Origin: Microbulbifer salipaludis
GTDB lineage: Bacteria; Pseudomonadota; Gammaproteobacteria; Pseudomonadales; Cellvibrionaceae
DNA length: 64,000 nucleotides
Direction: 5' to 3'
NCBI RefSeq assembly: GCF_017303155.1
Contig: NZ_JAEKJR010000002.1
Coordinates: forward strand, 1-64,000
Numbering within the stretch: the first letter of the stretch is position 1; each line of letters starts with the position of its first letter. Positions 1 through 9,595 of the stretch are shown piece after piece. Below the pieces are notes generated by a model. It did no database searches. It was given only the letters and a program-made list of their open reading frames with translations, and had not been told where the DNA came from. The translations under genes were made by a program, and so were the position numbers.

Positions 1-115
1 TGACGACAATAGAGTTGTGGAACCACCTGATCCCTTGCCGAACTCAGAAGTGAAACGCAACATCGCCGATGGTAGTGTGGGGCTTCCCCATGTGAGAGTA
101 GGTCATCGTCAGGCT
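1..115 (+). rRNA. rrf: 5S ribosomal RNA, 5' end at or just outside the window edge
   Basis: The conserved 5S core is present: the CCGAACTCAGAAGTGAAAC block at about 38-58, GCCGATGGTAGTGTGGGG at about 65-82 and the GAGAGTAGG loop at about 94-102. The first bases (TGACGA) pair with TCGTCA near 105-110 to close helix I, so at most a couple of 5' bases lie outside. A strong terminator follows, so this is the end of an rRNA operon transcribed on the plus strand. Confidence 0.95.
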
Positions 116-130
116 TCTAAATAAAAGAAA

Positions 131-159
131 GGGCCACCCATTTGGGTGGCCCTTTTTTT
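131..159 (+). terminator. Rho-independent terminator of the rRNA operon
   Basis: A perfect GC-rich stem (GGGCCACCCA, loop TT, TGGGTGGCCC) runs straight into seven T residues, immediately downstream of 5S rRNA. Confidence 0.92.
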
Positions 160-295
160 ATTTGGGATACGGTGAATTACTGCCACTACCTCGCAGCGCA
201 AAGCGCTGCCATGTGAAAGCCCATTCTCCGAAGGAGCAGAGGCTAGGGCGCCGAAGGCGTCGCGCCGCGATGGCGAGCGGAGCTCGACACCCAGT

Positions 296-316
296 GTAGG
301 TCATCGTCAGGCTTCT
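296..316 (+). repeat. Duplicated 3' end of 5S rRNA
   Basis: These 21 bases are an exact direct repeat of positions 98-118, the 3' end of 5S rRNA plus a few bases of trailer. The sequence upstream of this copy (about 190-295) is not 5S-like. It holds small hairpins with AAA/GAA loops, such as CAGCGC-AAA-GCGCTG and CTCC-GAA-GGAG. A second terminator follows directly, as would be expected of a decayed second 5S gene or an insertion that split a tandem 5S copy. Confidence 0.75.
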
Positions 317-321
317 ATTCC

Positions 322-356
322 AAAAGCCCTGATCGCTAACGCGGTCAGGGCTTTTT
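322..356 (+). terminator. Rho-independent terminator after the 5S fragment
   Basis: AAAAGCCCTGATCGC, loop TAAC, GCGGTCAGGGCTTTTTT forms a long stem with one G-T wobble and a T tract. It follows the duplicated 5S end and probably acts as a second rRNA terminator. Confidence 0.88.
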
Positions 357-831
357 TATTACCCGATTTTTGCAAAAACAAGCGTGGCGTTTTTTTAGTC
401 GTTTTCTCAAGGTCAGTAGCCACGCCACTCGCATCCAATATCCCGTAGTTATCCCCAGGTATATCCATGGAAACTGTGGGAAAGTCGGTAATCCACAGGC
501 TCTGAATTGTGGAAGTTTGCATACCGGAAGTGGCCAGCCGGGGGATGCAGCTTCCAACAAGAATGGTGGCTAAAAATAGATCCAAGCGTGGTTTCTGGGG
601 TGTCAGGTCTTCTTCGCAACTTGCTGCTGGAAAATTGATCAGGTGTTACTTGCAACCCAGGCTTATTGGCGGAACGCGTTCTTTTCAGGCTTTTCTTCTT
701 TCATTAGTGTCTTGGAGCGGATAAAATCTGTGTCTCAGGTCACAAAAATTCAAAAACAAGGCGCATGGGTGAACGGATCCAGAGTGTTTCCACAGCTAGC
801 GCACGCCGGTGAGAGTTTAGGGAAAGTAGGG
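357..831. other. Intergenic stretch upstream of the DUF11 operon
   Basis: No convincing gene is seen; the short frames here lack ribosome sites and recognisable protein character. Two near matches to a DnaA box occur (TTATCCCCA near 446 and TAATCCACA near 490), too imperfect to call. The promoter of the downstream operon must lie here, but no clear -35/-10 pair stands out. Confidence 0.4.
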
Positions 832-1821
832 ATGTCTTTACAAAGATGGTTTTTTGGGGGAGCTGCGCTGCTTCTTTCGGCCCAGGCGTTGGCGGTCGGC
901 ACCGGTGCCGGTACCACCATCAGTAACACCGCCTCCGCCACCTATACCGATACCTTGGGTACTCCCCAGTCCGTGAGTTCCAATACCACCAGCCTCCGTG
1001 TGGATGAGTTGCTGGATGTCACTGTCGCTTCCAATGATGCGGGCTATATCCCTGCTTCATCGCCGGAGAGCGGCGCTGTGTTGTCCTTCACCGTCACCAA
1101 TACCGGGAACGGGGGTGAGGCCTATGACCTCGCAGTAAACTCTGCGCTTACTGGTGACCAGTTCGACCCTCAAAATACGCTGATATACATCGATAGTAAC
1201 GGCGATGGCCTCTACGACGCCGGTGACGCGCTGTATGACTCAAGTACGCCCCTGCAACTTACTGCGGATGAATCAATCGCGGTCTTCGTGGTTGCCGACA
1301 TTCCCGATGCACAGTCCAGCAGTGACCTGGGCCTGATAGAGCTGACTGCGGAATCTATTACCGCACAGGCTAGTGCCGGTAGCGATGCACCGGGTACCGT
1401 GTTCGCGGGGCAGGGTGATGGCGGCGGCAATGCGGTGGTAGGTAGCAGCGGTGCCGCAGCGGCCGCCCAGAATGGCTACCAGATTATCCTGGTGCAGCCC
1501 GCCTTCACCAAGAGTCAGAGCGTGGTCGACCCCTTCGGGGGCAGTGCCGCGGTCCAGGGCGCGATCATTACCTATACCCTCACCTTTTCTGCCAGCGGAG
1601 TTGGCGACATTACGGATGTGATCCTGAGTGATGACATCCCTGATAATACCAGTTACGTGGCAGGCTCCATCACCCTGAACGGTGCAGGTAAAAGCGATGC
1701 CGCTGACACTGATGAAGCGCGGTTCGATAGTAGTACGACTCCGCCGTTTGTCGAAATCAACATTGGCACGGTCACCGCACCGGCCACCTACACGGCCACT
1801 TTCCAGGTGGAAATTGACTGA
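832..1821 (+). CDS. Secreted DUF11-type surface protein (first of the cluster)
   Basis: This 329-aa protein starts at the ATG at 832; the same frame opens further upstream, but the signal peptide (MSLQRWFFGGAALLLSAQALA) begins here. The mature protein is Thr/Ser/Ala/Asp-rich and starts with a TTISNTASATYTD segment that recurs in the third and fourth genes of the cluster. Central parts resemble Ig-like beta-sandwiches. The last 100 residues are DUF11-like, with the typical sequence of a DPF motif, ITYTLTFS, then DDIPDNTSYVAGSITLNG. No catalytic motif is seen. The next gene starts 17 bases downstream, so the two are probably cotranscribed. The inferred role is an exported structural or adhesive subunit. 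Confidence 0.8.
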   Translation: MSLQRWFFGGAALLLSAQALAVGTGAGTTISNTASATYTDTLGTPQSVSSNTTSLRVDELLDVTVASNDAGYIPASSPESGAVLSFTVTNTGNGGEAYDLAVNSALTGDQFDPQNTLIYIDSNGDGLYDAGDALYDSSTPLQLTADESIAVFVVADIPDAQSSSDLGLIELTAESITAQASAGSDAPGTVFAGQGDGGGNAVVGSSGAAAAAQNGYQIILVQPAFTKSQSVVDPFGGSAAVQGAIITYTLTFSASGVGDITDVILSDDIPDNTSYVAGSITLNGAGKSDAADTDEARFDSSTTPPFVEINIGTVTAPATYTATFQVEID

Positions 1822-1838
1822 TTGCTAGTGAGGTTCAG

Positions 1839-2318
1839 ATGAAAAAAATCTTTGGGGCTTTGGTCCTTGCTGTCGGGTTGGTGACGGCGGCGGTGCCGGC
1901 TTTCGCTGCAGTAGAGTTGGAAACCCGCGCATTTATTGAGGTGGCTATCACCGATACGAATGGTGTGCAAAGCAAAGAGCTGCAGCCGGTTGAACGTGCG
2001 CAGCCGGGGCAGGAAGTGGTATTCGTTATCACCTATCGCAACACTGGTGAAGAGCCAGCGGAAAACCTGGTAGTAAATAACCGGGTACCAAAAGAGATGG
2101 TGTACGTAGCCGATAGCGCTCAGGGTGAGAGTGCGCTTATTCAGGTTTCCGTAGATGGCAACCGTTTTGGCTCTCTGCAAAGCCTGCAGGTCACAGAGGC
2201 CGACGGTTCCGTTCGCGCTGCGAAGGCATCGGATGTGGTGGCGCTGCGCTGGACTTTACAGGGTGCGGTTGCTCCTGGTGATTCCGGCAGTGTGCGGTAC
2301 CGGGCAGTTTTGAAATAA
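1839..2318 (+). CDS. Small secreted DUF11-like protein
   Basis: This 159-aa protein has a clear Sec signal peptide (MKKIFGALVLAVGLVTAAVPAFA) and a GAGG ribosome site in front of the ATG. The mature part is essentially one DUF11-like domain: PGQEVVFVITYRNTGEEPAENL is followed by NNRVPKEMVYVADSAQG, the usual 'non-coincident idealised partners' pattern of DUF11 repeats, and it ends in SGSVRYRAVLK. It lies between two larger DUF11 proteins, which suggests a minor subunit or connector of the same extracellular structure. There are no cysteines and no sorting signal. The function is not known. Confidence 0.8.
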   Translation: MKKIFGALVLAVGLVTAAVPAFAAVELETRAFIEVAITDTNGVQSKELQPVERAQPGQEVVFVITYRNTGEEPAENLVVNNRVPKEMVYVADSAQGESALIQVSVDGNRFGSLQSLQVTEADGSVRAAKASDVVALRWTLQGAVAPGDSGSVRYRAVLK

Positions 2319-2377
2319 TCCGCGCTAATGCGGTGGCTCATATCAAGTATTAAAAATGGAATCGGGGTGGAGTGAAA

Positions 2378-3415
2378 ATGTTTACCAAAAAATTAACGTT
2401 CTATTGGGCTGTAATCGGGTTACTTGCGGTGGGTGTGTCTCCACTGGCGTTTGCCGCGGGTACTACCGCAGGTGATACGGTTTCCAATACCGCGACCGTC
2501 TCCTACCAGGTGGGTGGCGTGGATCAGGCAGATGTTGACAGTAATGAAGCGACATTCACTGTGGATAGAGTGATCCGTATGACGCTCGATCAAAACGATA
2601 GCCCCGTACTCACTGTCCCAGGTGCGACGGCGATTGTGACCAGTTATACGCTTACAAATACTTCGAATGACATTTTGGATTTCAGCCTGAGTGCAGCGAA
2701 CGTCACTACCGGAACATCGACCGGATTCGGGGCAGACTCCATTGATGGCGCTGCTGTTGCGGTGTATGTGGACAACGGTGATGGTGTTTTCAATGCCGCT
2801 GACGATACAAGTACCAGTGTTGATAACCTTGATGAGGATGGTACTGCCACCATTTTTGTGGTGCTCAACGTGCCGTCCACCGCTATAGATGGGGATATCC
2901 TCGGTGTCCTGCTAGGAGCTACCGCACTGGATTCAGATGGCTCTGTGCTGAGCGAAACTAGCGGTGCGAACACGGCTGGGATAGATACCGTATTTGGCGA
3001 CCTGAGTGGCGCGGTTGACAGCAATGGTGATGCACAGATTACTGTATATGGCGCTTATGAAGTGGGCAGTGCGACCCTGAGTGTAGCAAAAAGCTCTACG
3101 GTAATTAGTGATCCGTTCAACGGAACCACCGATCCCAAATCTATACCGGGCGCAGTCATTGAGTACTGCATTGTGGTAGAAAATAGTGGTAGCACTGACG
3201 CCGATACTGTTGAAGTAAACGATCCTCTTCCAACCGAAACTACTTATGTGGCTGGCAGCGTTATGACCGGAACTGGTGCTGCTTGCGATAGTTCCGCGAC
3301 AGATACCGGTTTTGGTTCTACCTCTGGCACGCCGGTTGACACCGTTACAGCATCGTTCGGTACTGTAACTTCTACCAGTGCTGTATGGGTCAGCTTCCAG
3401 GTAATCCTGAACTAG
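2378..3415 (+). CDS. Secreted DUF11-type surface protein
   Basis: This 345-aa protein is assigned the ATG at 2378 because a GGAG ribosome site lies about five bases before it; an in-frame GTG two codons upstream is less well placed. The signal peptide ends in PLAFA. The mature N-terminus (GTTAGDTVSNTATVSYQVGG) closely parallels the first protein of the cluster, and the C-terminal third is again DUF11-like (PFNGTTDPKSIPGAVIEYCIVVENSGS, shown here in part, then NDPLPTETTYVAGSV). The two proteins look like diverged paralogues. Two cysteines in the last domain could form a disulfide. The role is inferred as an exported structural protein. Confidence 0.8.
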   Translation: MFTKKLTFYWAVIGLLAVGVSPLAFAAGTTAGDTVSNTATVSYQVGGVDQADVDSNEATFTVDRVIRMTLDQNDSPVLTVPGATAIVTSYTLTNTSNDILDFSLSAANVTTGTSTGFGADSIDGAAVAVYVDNGDGVFNAADDTSTSVDNLDEDGTATIFVVLNVPSTAIDGDILGVLLGATALDSDGSVLSETSGANTAGIDTVFGDLSGAVDSNGDAQITVYGAYEVGSATLSVAKSSTVISDPFNGTTDPKSIPGAVIEYCIVVENSGSTDADTVEVNDPLPTETTYVAGSVMTGTGAACDSSATDTGFGSTSGTPVDTVTASFGTVTSTSAVWVSFQVILN

Positions 3416-3427
3416 TCACCTCGCACC

Positions 3428-3445
3428 GGGTGGCATTAGCCACCC
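3428..3445. other. Short hairpin inside the DUF11 operon
   Basis: GGGTGGC, loop ATTA, GCCACCC lies between the third and fourth genes of the cluster. There is no T tract, so it is more likely an mRNA-stabilising or REP-like stem than a terminator. Confidence 0.45.
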
Positions 3446-3481
3446 GCTCCGCTTCCCAGCGGTGCGCGATGTATAGCCGTC

Positions 3482-6400
3482 ATGGTTGATACCCTCCTGG
3501 CCCAGCACTCACTCGTGCCCGGGGGACGTAAGTCCGCCGGGCTTTGTTGCGCCCGGCGTTTTCTGTTGGGGCTGGCAGCGATACTGTTGCTAGGGTTAAT
3601 CCTTCCGTCCACTTCTCTGCGCGCTGCGGATATCGAAGTGGTCAATACCGCCCGCGCCGGCTGGGTATACCCGGGCGACTCGGCCTCCCGCTGGCTCGAC
3701 TCCAATAGCGTTAGCCTGGGCGTATTGGAAACCCCAGCGTGTACCCCCTCCTCGGTCGCCTTTTACCAAAATGTCCCGTCCGCGTTTTCGGCCCCCGACA
3801 GTGTCAGCCGTAACTTCACAGGTGGCAGTTATGTTGATGCCTCGGGAGCACGCTTATCCTTGCCGGTACCCACCGCACTGGATGGCAGTGCGCTGTCGCT
3901 GCAGGCTTTAGAGTCTCGTGCTGCGACGGTATACCACGGTGGTGAGCCGGTACTGATTGCGCTCGAAGATGGCAACCGTAATATTGATGCCTCGGTGCGG
4001 GAATTCGTGGCGGTGGAACTGTCTGTCGATTATTCGGATACCGTATCCGGCGCAGATACTGGTTTGCCTGAGCGAGAACAGCTATACCTGTACGAAACCG
4101 GCCCGGATACCGGTGTCTTCGCGGCTGCCGTCAGGAGTAGTTTTTATCGCGCTGATCGACGCCCGCAGAGCGGCGATGGTCAACTGGTACTGGGTGAAAA
4201 CGCACAACTCTCGCTGAGCTACCAGGACCCCATGTGTTCTGGAGAAGTTGCACGCGCCGGCGCATTTGCCGATCCGCTTGGCATGGTATTCGATTCCGTT
4301 GATGGAACACCTCTTGCCGGTGCTACGGTATCGCTAGTGAATGCCGGCGATGGCTCGCCGGCCATCGTTTATGACGATGACGGTGTAACGCCGTTCTCCA
4401 ATACCCAGGTTACCGGCGGCAGCGGTAACCCGAGTTTCCGTTTCCCCTATGTTCCGCCGGGTAGCTATCGCCTGACGGTGGTACCCCCCTCGGGCTACAC
4501 CGCGCCTTCCACCGTTGCCGACAGCGAAATGCCACCAGCGCCTGACGGTTTTCCTTACCGGGTAGTGACCGGTTCCCGGGGTGAGACATTTTCTGTTTCA
4601 GTGAGTCCGGCTCTGGCCATGGACGTACCTGTGGATCCTTCCGCGGCGGGCCTGCTATTGGAGAAAAGCGTCTCGAAAAGCGCCGCTGCCGCTGGTGATT
4701 ACCTGCAATACCGCCTGCAGCTACAGAGCCTGATTTCTGCTCCCGCCAGCGAGGCATTGATTGTCGATCGCCTGCCGGCGGGCATGCGCTACCGTGCGGG
4801 ATCCTTGTACCTCGATGGCGAAAAATTAGTGGAACCAACGATTGGCGCCGATGGCCGCACGCTTGAGATTCCCTTGGGTGCGCTGGCGGCCGATGCCCAG
4901 TTGGAAGTGCGCTATGTCGTTGAGGTGACCGCCGGCGTACCGACCGGTGAGGCGGTCAACACCGCTACCGCCACTGCTCTCAATCCGGGCGGTGGTGCTA
5001 TGACTTCTAACCTGGCGCAGGTAGCGGTAACGATTAGCGAGCCCTTCATCAGCGACCGCTTCACCCTGGTCGGCGGTGTTTACGGGGGGGGTTGCGACGT
5101 CCCTTGGAGCGAACGCAAAGGCTTGGCGAATGTGCGCGTGCTGCTGGACGACGGCACCTATGTGGTCACCGATGCGGATGGCCGTTACCACATGGAGGGG
5201 CTGCGGCCGGGTACCCACGTAGTCCAGCTGGATATCGCCAACCTCCCGGCAGGCTGGGAGCCGGTCTCCTGCGTGGACAACACCCGCTTTGCCGGCAGCG
5301 CTTATTCCCAGTTTATCGATGCCCGCGGCGGCAGCCTGTGGCGCGCCGATTTTCAATTGCGTCCGTCCACTGCCGGGTTGCGTCTGCAGACCCAACAGGA
5401 ACAGGTGTTGCCGCTGCTGGAAGAAGTGGCGCCGACCAAGTACACGTTCCGCGGCCGTTTCGCTTCTGGGGACGACCAACTGTTGCCTGAGTCGGCGGCG
5501 GAGCTGCAGGCGCTGGTGGAGACGTTAAAAGGTGGTGAGGTATTTGGGTTGGAAATTGTCGGCCACACCGACAGCCAGCGTCTCTCCCGCCGCGCCAGAG
5601 CAAAATTCCGCGATAACAATGGGTTGTCCATGGCCCGCGCCAGCACGGTGGCCAATGTGCTGGGGGATGCGCTGGGCCTTTCCGCCGAGCGGGTCACCGT
5701 GGGTGGCATGGGTCCAAGCTTGCCGCTGGCAGACAATTTCACCTGGGAAGGGATGGCCCGCAATCGGCGGGTCGATGTTCTTGTATATGGCCGTACTGGC
5801 CCGGCGAAAGTTGAGGTAGGCAAGCGCCTGCAACGTACTCACACGGTGGCGCTGGATACCAGTGGCGGCACGTTTACCAATCTGCGCGTTACCGCCATGT
5901 TACCCGCGGGGATGCGCTATCTCCCCGGCACCGCGCGCCTGGACGGGAAACCCGTGGACGACCCCCGTCAGAGTGGTGTGGTGCTGATGTGGCGTCTCCC
6001 GGACGACACCGAAGCGCCGCAGCGCAAAAGCGCGGCCTACGCTCGACAATTCACGTTTGAAACGGAAGCGCTGCGCCGGGATCAGGCCGATGCCGGCCAC
6101 TGTGAGGCCGGAAACACCATCAAGGTCAACGCGCTGGTGGATACCGCCATTGGAGAAAACCTGCGCCTGCCGGTTGCGGAAAACCGCCTCGATTGCAAAT
6201 CAGCGGCGGATAAAGAACCTGGTGCGCCTGAAGCTGCAAGTGACAGCGGTCGCCTCACCGTCAACCTGACCGACCCGGCCACTTACTCGGCGCCCGATGA
6301 CCGCGCAGCGGGCGAGAACGAAAAGGCCTCTTCCGCAGCCGCAGCGGGTGCGGGCGTGGACTGGCTGGCGCAGGCGGCGGGTGAGCAGGGCTTTCTGTTT

Positions 6401-9400
6401 CCGCAGGAAAGGCACAACCCGCGGGCACCGGCGGTGCGCGCGGTGGTCGCCCACGGTGTCGGTGAGCGGGTGGAGCTTACCGTCAACGGCAAGCCCGCCC
6501 CGGCACTTAGTTATGAAGGTATTGAAACAGCGCCCCGCAGCGGGGTTGCCATCAGCCATTGGCGAGCACTGCCACTGGAGGAAGGTGATAACCAGCTTCT
6601 GGCAAAGGTGTATGACGATAGCGGCCAATTACTCGCCAGCTACCGCCGTGTGGTGCACTTCGCCAATACCCCGGCGCGGGCCGAGCTGTTGCCGGAGCGC
6701 TCCGATCTGCGCGCCGATGGCGTGTCGCGCCCGCGTATCGCGGTGCGCATTCTGGATCGCGATGGGTTCCCGGTGCGCGACGGCATCACCGGGAGTGTGG
6801 CCATCAGTGCCCCCTATGAGGCGTGGCAGAGCCAGAGCGATAAACAACAGCGCAAACTGGCGGGGCTGGGTGAATTCCAGCCCCAGTACCGGGTGGAGGG
6901 CGACGAGGGTATTGCCTGGATCGAGCTGGCCCCCACCACCCGCTCCGGCGCATTTACCCTGGACTTCCGCTTCCACACCGGCGTCGACACCCGCCGTGAG
7001 CAACAGCTACACGGCTGGATGTCGCCCGCTGCCCGGGACTGGGTTGTGGTTGGCTTTGCCGAGGGGACCCTCGGCTACAACACCCTCAACGAGCGAATGG
7101 AATCTCTGCCGGTGGGGGAGGACGAAGGCGTCTATACCGATGGCCAGCTGAGCTTCTACGCCAAGGGGCGCGTGCTGGGCGAGTGGCTGTTGACCATGGC
7201 TTACGACAGCGATAAGCCGCGTGAGCAGGCGCTGATGTCGCCCATCGACCCGTCCCGCTATTACACGCTCTATGGCGACGGTACCACCCAGGTTTATGGC
7301 GCCGCCAGCCGCGAAAAACTTTACGTAAAAATGGAACGGGGCCAGTTCTACGCCCTGTTCGGTGACTACGAAACCGGCCTGGTGAAAACCCAGCTGTCCC
7401 GTTATAGCCGTACCCTGAGCGGTTTCAAGGCGGAAGACGGCGACGGTCCGTTGGTCTACACAGTATTTGCCGCAGACACCGAGCAGAGCTATGCCCGCGA
7501 TGAAATTCAGGGCGACGGCACCTCAGGCCTCTACCGCCTCAGTTATCCGGGAATCCTGCTCAACAGTGAACGGGTGCGTATCGAAACCCGCGACCGCGTG
7601 CACCGCGAGCAGGTATTGAAAACCGAAACCCTGACCCCCTACATCGATTACGAGATCGATTATGCCGCGGGCACCCTGTTTTTCCGCGAGCCGATCTTCA
7701 GTCGGGACCTCGACTTTAATCCGGTGTACATCGTCGCCGAATACGAAACCAGTGGCGGCAACAACCGGGCATTCACCGGTGGTGGTCGTGTTGGGCTCAA
7801 CCTGCAGGATGAGACGCTACAGGTAGGTGTCAGTGGCCTGCGCGACGAAGGTATCGACGGGAGCGTGGACCTCGCCGGAGCCGACCTGCGTTGGTTCTTT
7901 GGTGACGACAGCGAGCTGCGCCTGGAAGCCGCGCAGACCCGTGGCGACGACGCCGCGCGCGACGGCGAAGCGTGGCTGGCGGAAGTGGAACACCACAGCA
8001 GCCGCTACGATCTACTCGCCTACAGCCGCCAGCAGGATGCGAAATTTGGCCTGAATCAGCAAACCGCGGGGCAGTCCGGCCAGCGCAAGTCCGGCGTGCA
8101 GGGGCAGGTTCATTTGGGCGAAGAATGGTCCCTGCAGGGAGAGGCTTACCGACAGCAGAACCTGACCAACGACGCGCGCCGCAATGCCGCCGAGGCGCGC
8201 ATGCGCTATGAAACCAATGCAACACGGATCAGTTTCGGTGCGCAGCACGCCGCCGATGAGCTACCGGCAACCACCGCCGGCGAGGCACCGATTGAGGCGA
8301 ATTCCAGTCAGGCACTATTTGCTGCCAGCCGCCAGCTACTGAATGGCCGCGCCGACCTGTCGCTGCAAACCGAGACCTCCCTCGGTGGTGGCCGCAATGA
8401 GAGCGCCGACTACCCGGATCGCTATCTGCTGGGCGCCAGCTACGCGCTCACCGACTATGCCCGGCTACTGGCTGGACAGGAATTCAGTGACGGCGATAGC
8501 GGTAATACCCGCGCCAGTCGTGTGGGCGTCCAGCTCACGCCGTGGTCCGGAGGTCTTGTTACTTCCACCCTGAATGAGAGCCGGGCCAGTGGCTATGGCC
8601 CGCGTCGTTATTCCCAGCTGGGGCTGAGCCAGGCGGCAAACCTGAGTGAGCAGTGGCGCCTGGATCTGGGCCTGGATGCCAGTCATTCCCTGGACGAAGA
8701 CACGTCATCCCCGGATTTGAATACGACTACCGGCAACAGCGCCTTCGGCCAAGCGTCTGTCAGCAATATCACTGAGGACTTTGTTGCCCTCAGTGTCGGC
8801 GCCGCATGGCGTGGCGATGTGTGGGCCTGGCGTGGGCGGATGGAATCCCGCCGCGCAGACAGTGGTGATCGCGTGGGAATGAGCAGTGGCTTCCTGCGTC
8901 AGGCGCAGGCGGGTATTGCCTTCTCGAGCACCCTCGAGGCATTCCATAACGATACGGAGCAGGGCGCCAGCGGTGATCTCGCGAGCCTGGACCTTTCCTG
9001 GGCGTGGCGGCCGCTGGACAGCCACTGGTCGATCCTCAACCGCCTGGAATTCCGTTACGAGCGTGTTGAAAATACGGCCGTCGATGGAGGCCTGTTCGGC
9101 TTCGATAGCCTCGCCGCCGACAATGCCCGCAGCCGCCGTGTGATTAATAATTTTGCCCTCAACCGGATTTCCCGCCCCTGGAGCGGTGAAGACCGCACCG
9201 GCAACCTGTTCCAGCGTTACCAGCGCAGCCAGCTGTCGCTGTATTACGGCGCCAAATATGCGCAGGACAATTTCGACGGAGTTGAATACGACGGATACAC
9301 CGACCTGCTCGGCGTCGAGGCGCGCTACGACCTTAATGACTGGATGGACCTGGGACTGCAAGCCAGTGCGCTCAATTCCTGGGAGGCCGGCACGCACCTT

Positions 9401-9595
9401 TATTCCTTTGGCCCGCAGCTGGGCTTCTCTCCGGTGCGGGATGGCTGGATTACCTTGGGGTGGAACTTCCAGGGGTTCCGCGACCGGGATTTCGAGGCCG
9501 CCCGCTACACGGCCCAGGGCCCGTACCTGCAACTGCGGTTCAAGTTTGACCAGAGCACCCGCTTCGGCAGCGGTAGCGAATCGGGAGAGCAATGA
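3482..9595 (+). CDS. Giant OmpA/DUF11/beta-barrel outer-membrane protein
   Basis: This 2037-aa protein has a long signal region (hydrophobic core FLLGLAAILLLGLILP, about residues 27-42). Visible parts in order are: an N-terminal NTARAGW segment shared with the small cluster proteins; a carboxypeptidase-regulatory or Cna-B-like fold (about 255-350); DUF11 (about 390-510); an SdrD-B-like repeat with DADGRYHMEGLRPGTH (about 525-600); an OmpA peptidoglycan-binding domain (about 655-770, with IVGHTDSQ and MARNRRVDVLVYG); a second DUF11-like part; an invasin/Big-1-like domain (about 1060-1120); and a C-terminal stretch of roughly 750 residues of alternating amphipathic strands ending in YLQLRFKF, as expected of an outer-membrane barrel. 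It probably anchors and perhaps exports the smaller DUF11 proteins. The stop overlaps the next start (ATGA). Domain limits are approximate. Confidence 0.82.
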   Translation: MVDTLLAQHSLVPGGRKSAGLCCARRFLLGLAAILLLGLILPSTSLRAADIEVVNTARAGWVYPGDSASRWLDSNSVSLGVLETPACTPSSVAFYQNVPSAFSAPDSVSRNFTGGSYVDASGARLSLPVPTALDGSALSLQALESRAATVYHGGEPVLIALEDGNRNIDASVREFVAVELSVDYSDTVSGADTGLPEREQLYLYETGPDTGVFAAAVRSSFYRADRRPQSGDGQLVLGENAQLSLSYQDPMCSGEVARAGAFADPLGMVFDSVDGTPLAGATVSLVNAGDGSPAIVYDDDGVTPFSNTQVTGGSGNPSFRFPYVPPGSYRLTVVPPSGYTAPSTVADSEMPPAPDGFPYRVVTGSRGETFSVSVSPALAMDVPVDPSAAGLLLEKSVSKSAAAAGDYLQYRLQLQSLISAPASEALIVDRLPAGMRYRAGSLYLDGEKLVEPTIGADGRTLEIPLGALAADAQLEVRYVVEVTAGVPTGEAVNTATATALNPGGGAMTSNLAQVAVTISEPFISDRFTLVGGVYGGGCDVPWSERKGLANVRVLLDDGTYVVTDADGRYHMEGLRPGTHVVQLDIANLPAGWEPVSCVDNTRFAGSAYSQFIDARGGSLWRADFQLRPSTAGLRLQTQQEQVLPLLEEVAPTKYTFRGRFASGDDQLLPESAAELQALVETLKGGEVFGLEIVGHTDSQRLSRRARAKFRDNNGLSMARASTVANVLGDALGLSAERVTVGGMGPSLPLADNFTWEGMARNRRVDVLVYGRTGPAKVEVGKRLQRTHTVALDTSGGTFTNLRVTAMLPAGMRYLPGTARLDGKPVDDPRQSGVVLMWRLPDDTEAPQRKSAAYARQFTFETEALRRDQADAGHCEAGNTIKVNALVDTAIGENLRLPVAENRLDCKSAADKEPGAPEAASDSGRLTVNLTDPATYSAPDDRAAGENEKASSAAAAGAGVDWLAQAAGEQGFLFPQERHNPRAPAVRAVVAHGVGERVELTVNGKPAPALSYEGIETAPRSGVAISHWRALPLEEGDNQLLAKVYDDSGQLLASYRRVVHFANTPARAELLPERSDLRADGVSRPRIAVRILDRDGFPVRDGITGSVAISAPYEAWQSQSDKQQRKLAGLGEFQPQYRVEGDEGIAWIELAPTTRSGAFTLDFRFHTGVDTRREQQLHGWMSPAARDWVVVGFAEGTLGYNTLNERMESLPVGEDEGVYTDGQLSFYAKGRVLGEWLLTMAYDSDKPREQALMSPIDPSRYYTLYGDGTTQVYGAASREKLYVKMERGQFYALFGDYETGLVKTQLSRYSRTLSGFKAEDGDGPLVYTVFAADTEQSYARDEIQGDGTSGLYRLSYPGILLNSERVRIETRDRVHREQVLKTETLTPYIDYEIDYAAGTLFFREPIFSRDLDFNPVYIVAEYETSGGNNRAFTGGGRVGLNLQDETLQVGVSGLRDEGIDGSVDLAGADLRWFFGDDSELRLEAAQTRGDDAARDGEAWLAEVEHHSSRYDLLAYSRQQDAKFGLNQQTAGQSGQRKSGVQGQVHLGEEWSLQGEAYRQQNLTNDARRNAAEARMRYETNATRISFGAQHAADELPATTAGEAPIEANSSQALFAASRQLLNGRADLSLQTETSLGGGRNESADYPDRYLLGASYALTDYARLLAGQEFSDGDSGNTRASRVGVQLTPWSGGLVTSTLNESRASGYGPRRYSQLGLSQAANLSEQWRLDLGLDASHSLDEDTSSPDLNTTTGNSAFGQASVSNITEDFVALSVGAAWRGDVWAWRGRMESRRADSGDRVGMSSGFLRQAQAGIAFSSTLEAFHNDTEQGASGDLASLDLSWAWRPLDSHWSILNRLEFRYERVENTAVDGGLFGFDSLAADNARSRRVINNFALNRISRPWSGEDRTGNLFQRYQRSQLSLYYGAKYAQDNFDGVEYDGYTDLLGVEARYDLNDWMDLGLQASALNSWEAGTHLYSFGPQLGFSPVRDGWITLGWNFQGFRDRDFEAARYTAQGPYLQLRFKFDQSTRFGSGSESGEQ

